In this document: piece after piece, positions 7,741 through 12,401 of the stretch
Numbering within the stretch: the stretch's first letter is position 1
How the letters are laid out: every line of letters starts with the position of its first letter
NCBI GenBank assembly: GCA_943704415.1
Contig: CALSCO010002503.1
Location: 1-12,401, forward strand
Direction of reading: 5' to 3'
Source: Parvularia atlantis
Lineage: Eukaryota > Opisthokonta > Rotosphaerida
Length of the DNA: 12,401 bases
The notes under the pieces: model-generated
Seen by the model: only the letters and a program-made list of their open reading frames with translations
The model's database searches: none
What the model was told of the DNA's origin: nothing
Program-made: the position numbers and the translations under genes

Positions 7741-10700
7741 ATGAGCGGCGCCGACATCAGGATCGCATTCGTCGGGGCGCTGCAGCACGGCCACGGCCAC
7801 GGCCACGGCCACGGCCACGGCCACGGCCACGCGCCCGTGCCGACGGCGACGTCGATGGCGGCGATCGAGGGCGATGCGCGCGTCCCCGCCTACATCCGCC
7901 ACGCCGCCGCCGCGCCCGCCCCGACCGCGCCCGACCCCGACGCCCCCGTCGAGTACGACATGGACGAGAGCGACGCGGCGTGGCTGCAGCTCGTCAACCG
8001 TGAGCGCACGCGGCAAGATGTGGCCGAGGTGCGGTCTGTGCGCGCGCGGCTCGTGCGATCGGCTGACGCGACGATGCAGGCGCCCGCTGAGCTTTTCGAG
8101 CTGCTGATGGACCACCTCGAGAAGGATTGGTTCGCGACCAACCGGGTGCGAATTTGCCAACCTTCTGCCGCTCTGTGCACGCCGACACACACACACACGC
8201 CACCAGCTGCGCCGCAGCGACCTCTTCGCCCACAGCCAGACGCCCGACGACATGCCCTGCGCCATCTGCGGCCTGGACCACACCGACGCGGCCAATGCGC
8301 TCGTCTTCTGCGATGGCTGCAACCTCGCCGTGCACCAGGACTGCTACGGCGTGCCGTGCATCCCCGAGGGTGCGTGGCTGTGCCGCAAGTGCCTGATCGC
8401 GCCCGACCGCGAGGTGCGCCCGTCTGCCGTTTCCGTGCTGATGCCTGACAGCCTCGCGCACAGATCGCCTGCGCTCTTTGCCCGATCAAGGGCGGCGCGC
8501 TCAAGCCGACGGACGACGGGCGCTGGGCACACGTGCAGTGCGCGCAGTGGATCCCCGAGGTGCGCCGCCGCCCGTGCACGCGTGCGGCTGGCCACATGAC
8601 GCGCGCGAAAAAGGTCGGCTTCGCCAACGAGACCTTTCTCGAGCCGATCGACTCGCTCGCCAACATCCCGCGCGACCGCTGGCGCCTTGAGTGCTCGCTG
8701 TGCCACCGACGTGAGGGCGCGTGCGTGCAGTGCGACAAGGTGCGCGCGCTGCACGGCCTTTCGCCAGCGTCGCTCACACACGCACTGCACGCGCACAAAA
8801 CAGCCCAACTGCACCGAGTCGTACCACGTCATTTGCGCCCAGCGCGCCGGCTGCCTTGTCGAGCGCGTGCAGCAGGACCGGTGCCGGTCGTACTGCCGGA
8901 CGCACAGCCCGATGCAGCCCAACTTTCGCAAAACCATGATCTTCCCACCGGGCTACGTGCGCAAGGTGCGGCACTGCGCTGTCGGCCACCGCGGGCGCCG
9001 CGGCTGACAGGCGAGCGAACCGCACAGCGTGGCCGCCCGCCGAAGCAGGTCCAGGAGATGCTGCGCGCGTACAGTGCGTCGCTGGCATGTCTGTGCCTGC
9101 CGCTACCGCGCTGAGCCGGACATCGCACGCAGACGAGACGCACGCCAAGACGCGCAGCATGATCTTCCGCAACACGCAGAGGTGCCGGCGCGCATGCGCA
9201 TGGTCGCCTGTCTTTGCTCACTCCATCGCCGCGCGCGCACACACGCAGCGTCAACACGATGACCGCGCACATGGTCGTTCCGCAGGAGATCTTTGCGCGC
9301 GCCCTCGCCGCCGCGACCAAGTGCGTGCGCCACACGGCGTGCTAAGCACTGCCGTTGACGCCGTAGCCCCAGGGCGTATCCGCACCTGCCGCGCAAGAAG
9401 CAGTTTGTCTCGCTCGTGTGCAAGTTCTGGACGCTCAAGCGCATCGACCGGAGGTGTGGCGCGTCAGCAGCACGCACGCACTGCTCACGCTGCGGGCTAT
9501 AGTGGTGCACCGCTGCTGCGGCGGCTCGCGATCGACAGCGCGGCGGCGTCAGCGCATGCGGCGGACGGCGACGAGCGGATGGACGAGAGCGAGTACGACC
9601 AGACTGCGGTGCGCGCTTCGACGTCGTTTGCCGCTCGATCCCACGCGCCGTGCGCAGTACGACGCCGACAAGCACCAGGAGCTGCTCGTCGGCATCACGC
9701 GCGTGCTGCAGATGGCCGAGCTGCTGGTCGAGCGCGAGCGCAAGAAGCTCGTGCGTCCCCCCTCTGCTGTGGACTGCTCGCCGGCCTCGTCCGTTGACGG
9801 CCACACGCGCACACAGGAGATCGCCAAGATCAGACGGCGCGTGTTTGACGTACTCACGGACCCGCTCGGCGCGGTGCTGCGCCAGCTGCTTGAGGCGTAC
9901 AAGCAGGCACGGCTGCACTGCTTCTGGCGCGGGCTGGCGGCTGAGCGCGCGCGCTCAGGTCGACCCCAACGGCTACTTTGCCGAGCCCGTCGATGTGACG
10001 ATCGTGACCGATTACGTTGACGTTGTGCGGCGCCCGATGGACTTCATGACGATGGCTGGCAAGCTGCGTGGTGCGTGTGGCGTCGACTGGTCGTGCGCGG
10101 TCCTCACCGTGTACGTTGCCGCACCAGCGCGCAGGTACAAGAGTCTCGAGAGCTTCGAGGCCGATGCGCTGCTCGTGGCCGAGAACGCGATGCAGTACAA
10201 CCACGCGCGCTCGGTCTTCCACCGCGCGGCCGCCGTGCTGAAGGCGACCGTGGAAGCGCTGCACCCGCAGGTGCGGCTGGCTGCGCGCAGGCGATGCGCG
10301 CGTGTGCCGACGAGAGCGCGCGACAGGCGCAGGCGATGGTCGACGAGATCGACCTGGACGAGCGCACGTCGTGGCTGCGCGTGCAGCCGGACAGCACTGA
10401 CCCGGTGCTGCGCGCGTTCCGCGCGCCGACGGCCGCAGCGGTCGCAAGGCACAGGTGCGCGCACGGCGGCTGTCGTTGCGCGCTCGGCCGCTCATGCCAG
10501 CGCACGCAGGATCAGCCGTAAGCGGCGGTCTGTGCCCTATCGCGGGATTGTTGCGCGCGGTGTCTCACCGCGGTCTCGGGCGCGCACAGGCACGACGATG
10601 CGACAACGTCGGGCGAGGACGACGGCCTCTTTTCGCGGCGCACGCTGCGGCGGCACGACGAGGACGCGGCGGTCCGGGTGCGGGCCCCACGCTGCCCACA

Positions 10701-12217
10701 GCCGCTCGGGTGGCTGATGCGAGCGCCTGCCCAGCTCGACGACGCCGACGTGGCCGTGGGCCTCCGCGTGTCTGGCCGGTGGAGCGACGGCATTTTCTAT
10801 CCGGGCACGGTCACGGCCGTCCGCGCGTCGCAGCCGCCGCTGCCGCGCCTGTACCACGTCCGCTTTGACGACGAGTACGAGAAGGTGCGCCGGGCGCGTG
10901 TGTGCGAGCTTCGCCACCGCTTGCTCACGCTGACGGGTCGGTGGCACAGGATCTGCCCGTCTCGGAGCTGCGGCGCCTGATCGAGCCGACCAAAGCGAGC
11001 GAGCACGTGGACGACGAACCCGAGGAGGAGTTTGAGCCCGAGCCGGCGCCGATGATCACGCCCAAGCGCAAGATACGGCCCACGCGCGGCTCGCCCTCGC
11101 CGTCCGTCACGCCCTCGCCCAAGGTGCGCTCGCTGAGAGTCCCTGTCCACGGCGTCCTGACGCGCGTGCCGCCGCCAGCGGTCAAGCCCGCTGGGGAGCG
11201 CCACGTCGTCCCGCTCGCCGTCGTCGTCCGCGCGCCGGCGCTACATCTCGCTCGCGGTGCCGCAGAACGGGAGCGACAACAACGTGCTGACGGGTGCGCG
11301 CTGGTGCTGCTGCTGCGATCGGTGCGCAAGTGACACGTTCGCTCGCCGCAGCACCGATCATCTCGTCGCGCATCCCGAACGGCAGCAGCAGCGCGTCGTT
11401 CAAGATGCCGCCGCCCGCGGCCAACGTCAACTCGTTTGCGGCGGTGCGATGGCCGCACGTGCGCGCGCGGTTTCCACCTGATCGCGCTGTGCAGGGCCAC
11501 CTCGTCTTCGCCAAGCCGAAGCTGTACTCGTGGCTGCCGGCGATCTTTGTGCGCTTCGTGCACGCGCCGCGCGATAGCGGCCGCGGCGGGCGCTCGCCGC
11601 AGCGCTCGGCGCCCGTGGCCGTCGTCGAGCTGCTGACGAGCGACCCGCCCAACCGGCCCGTGCACACGGCAACGCTCGGTGCGCAGCTGTTCGTACTGGA
11701 CGCGCGCCGGTGTTGACGGTGTGGTGGCCGCAGACAAGCTCGAGAAGCTGCGCCCGCACGACGTGCACCAGATGCGCTCGGTCATGAACCGGGTGCGCTT
11801 ATGCACCGCCTTGTGGCGTGGGGCGGGCGCTGACGGACGCGTGTGCGCCAGAACAAGTTCACGATCCGCAAGACGTACGAGGCGTCGTACGCGCGCGCGT
11901 GCGGCATCGCGTCGAGCGGCGTGGACGTGCTCGATCACCTGCAGCCGTCGTCGGCCGCGCTGCTGGACCTGCCGGATGCGGCCGTGCTCGGCCGGATCGA
12001 GACGCCGGGCGTGGTCGCCGTGGCGGGCGACGACGCCGAGAGCCCACCGGAGCCGCGCGGCCGTGCGACCCGCCGCTCGCCCGCCGCCGCCGCCGCCGCT
12101 ATGGACGAAGACGACGACGACGATGGTGACGATGACGACGCGGACGACGGCGACGCGGCCAACGACCACGACGGCGAGTACGACGCGGTCGCGCGCCCGT
12201 CGCGTGTTAGGCGATAG
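7741..12217 (+). CDS. BRPF1: BRPF/Nto1-type chromatin reader, with EPL1-like, PHD, ePHD, bromodomain, Tudor-like and PWWP regions
   Basis: BRPF proteins scaffold MYST histone acetyltransferases (MOZ/HBO1 in animals, NuA3 in fungi) and read histone tails. My 24-exon model closes at about 1060 residues. Introns start at 8029, 8146, 8414, 8560, 8740, 8966, 9074, 9182, 9321, 9454, 9609, 9751, 9907 (GC donor), 10071, 10250 (uncertain), 10455, 10528, 10885, 11124, 11294, 11444 (optional), 11679 and 11793. Order: a His-Gly repeat (16-30); EPL1-like [11 protein letters not shown] and [12 protein letters not shown] (about 70-115); PHD with [23 protein letters not shown] (136-180); extended PHD (190-295) with [21 protein letters not shown]-hook-like RGRPPK (316); [15 protein letters not shown]; bromodomain (about 470-575) with [20 protein letters not shown] and AMQYN; Tudor-like (about 686-745); PWWP (from about 859) with [18 protein letters not shown]; and an acidic tail. 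Ascomycete Nto1 lacks the later domains, so this is the fuller architecture. Family identity is very secure; exact junctions are by eye. Confidence 0.92.
7786..7830. repeat. (CACGGC)n hexanucleotide repeat coding His-Gly
   Basis: Seven and a half perfect hexamers give eight histidines alternating with glycines at residues 16-30 of the BRPF protein. His-Gly runs can bind metals such as zinc or nickel, but here this may only be slippage of a GC-rich hexamer. Confidence 0.95.
9907..9958 (+). other. GC-AG intron inside the BRPF bromodomain
   Basis: The exon ends GCGTACAAGCAG and the 52-nt intron begins GCACGG and ends GCGCTCAG, after a GGCTGAG branch-like site. Splicing joins LLEAYKQ to [11 protein letters not shown], the expected bromodomain ZA-loop entry. 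No GT donor nearby restores that frame as well. Confidence 0.82.
10250..10290 (+). other. Unresolved splice junction at the end of the bromodomain
   Basis: The frame must shift between [13 protein letters not shown] and [12 protein letters not shown]. Either a 41-nt intron with donor ACC|GTGGAA (10250-10290) or a 20-nt intron CAG|GTGCGG...GCGCAG (10271-10290) restores it. The 20-nt version has the normal local donor and keeps more of the last helix, but is far below the usual spliceosomal minimum. A base-calling error is a third explanation. Both options preserve the downstream frame. Confidence 0.6.
10754..10985 (+). other. Tudor-like domain segment of the BRPF protein
   Basis: Across intron 10885-10949 the protein reads [19 protein letters not shown], then [11 protein letters not shown] and [12 protein letters not shown]. 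This is the Tudor pattern: basic strand, W-S/x-D-G-x-FYPG strand, an aromatic YxVxFDD strand and a final D-[LV]P-x-x-x-LR. Trp, Phe-Tyr, Tyr/Phe and Asp residues are in place for a methyl-lysine or methyl-arginine aromatic cage. It is about 55-60 residues long. Agenet or SGF29-like folds are alternative labels. Confidence 0.7.
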
Positions 12218-12250
12218 ATGTCCATCACACTACACTTTGATTGAGAACAA

Positions 12251-12401
12251 ATGGCGACAGAGGCCGCGCCGCTTCTTGACGACGACGACGGCGCGCTGAG
12301 CCCGGCGCGGGGCGCGGTGACGAACCGCGTCTCGCCGGACGGCGGCGAGTACGACGAGGGTGCGCGCGGGCTGAGGCAGCAACAGCAGCAGCAGGGGGGG
12401 G
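12251..12401 (+). CDS. 5' end of an unidentified gene, cut by the window edge
   Basis: An ATG 33 bp after the BRPF stop opens a frame to the window edge. It begins MATEAAPLLDDDDGALSPAR and continues through a charged, disordered stretch to a glutamine run (CAG/CAA codons), then G-rich sequence. A GTGCGCGCGG donor-like site near 12360 could end the first exon, with CTGAGGCAG/CAACAG as acceptor candidates just after. APLLDDD resembles an acidic dileucine sorting signal common in N-termini of vacuolar or endosomal membrane proteins, but that is only suggestive. Confidence 0.5.
   Translation, partial: MATEAAPLLDDDDGALSPARGAVTNRVSPDGGEYDEGARGLRQQQQQQGG

Noticed and set aside
7273-8322. A 349-codon minus-strand frame running from the F-box gene across the BRPF start
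   Set aside because: Only the part downstream of the ATG at 7716 is coding (the F-box). The upstream part is antisense to the His-Gly repeat and EPL1-like exons.
8366-8385. GTGCGTGG donor-like sequence inside the first PHD finger
   Set aside because: It is read through as GAWLCRKC, the final zinc ligands of the PHD. Splicing here would destroy the finger, and no fitting acceptor restores it.
1-12401. CRISPR arrays, mobile elements, rRNA or tRNA genes, bacterial operons
   Set aside because: None seen. The repeats are simple tandem repeats, genes are intron-rich and eukaryotic, and no transposase, integrase or terminal repeats were found.

Overview
This is a nuclear eukaryotic window. It is very GC-rich and gene-dense. 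Its genes are cut by many very short introns, about 36 to 75 nt. Almost every donor reads GTGCGN, a CTGAC/TTGAC/CTCAC-like branch site usually lies 10 to 25 nt before the acceptor, and the acceptor is CAG. I rebuilt exons by hand from protein-family continuity and splice consensus. All five complete gene models close in frame. The gene set suggests an early-diverging (chytrid-like) fungus: a DYRK/Pom1-type kinase, a fungal-looking C-terminal module in the first gene, a CDC26/Hcn1-type APC/C subunit, and a BRPF/Nto1-type protein that still carries bromodomain and PWWP. The lineage is inference; I cannot name a species.

Layout. (1) 16..2699 (+): a long, mostly disordered, acidic/basic low-complexity protein with an ordered, conserved-looking C-terminus. 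(2) 2956..5186 (-), possibly starting further upstream: a DYRK-family protein kinase with at least 13 exons. (3) 6294..6548 (+): a two-exon, 65-residue gene that I identify as CDC26 (APC12), with a GC-AG intron. (4) 6597..7716 (-): an F-box protein with a TPR-like helical segment and one canonical EF-hand. (5) 7741..12217 (+): a BRPF-type chromatin reader scaffold, about 24 exons and about 1060 residues, in the order EPL1-like, PHD, extended PHD, AT-hook-like, bromodomain, Tudor-like, PWWP, acidic tail. (6) 12251..12401 (+): the 5' end of another gene, cut by the window edge.

The transcription units alternate: gene 1 and the kinase are convergent, the kinase and CDC26 are divergent, CDC26 and the F-box gene are convergent, and the F-box and BRPF genes are divergent with only 24 bp between start codons. 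The genes are typical eukaryotic regulators of cell polarity or growth, cell-cycle ubiquitination and histone acetylation. Nothing suggests an operon, a mobile element or a defence island.

The most interesting items are the Tudor-like domain inserted between the bromodomain and PWWP of the BRPF protein, the easily missed CDC26 gene, three GC-AG introns among roughly 46, two NAGNAG acceptors in the kinase, and a splice junction in the BRPF gene that needs either an unusual donor or a 20-nt intron.
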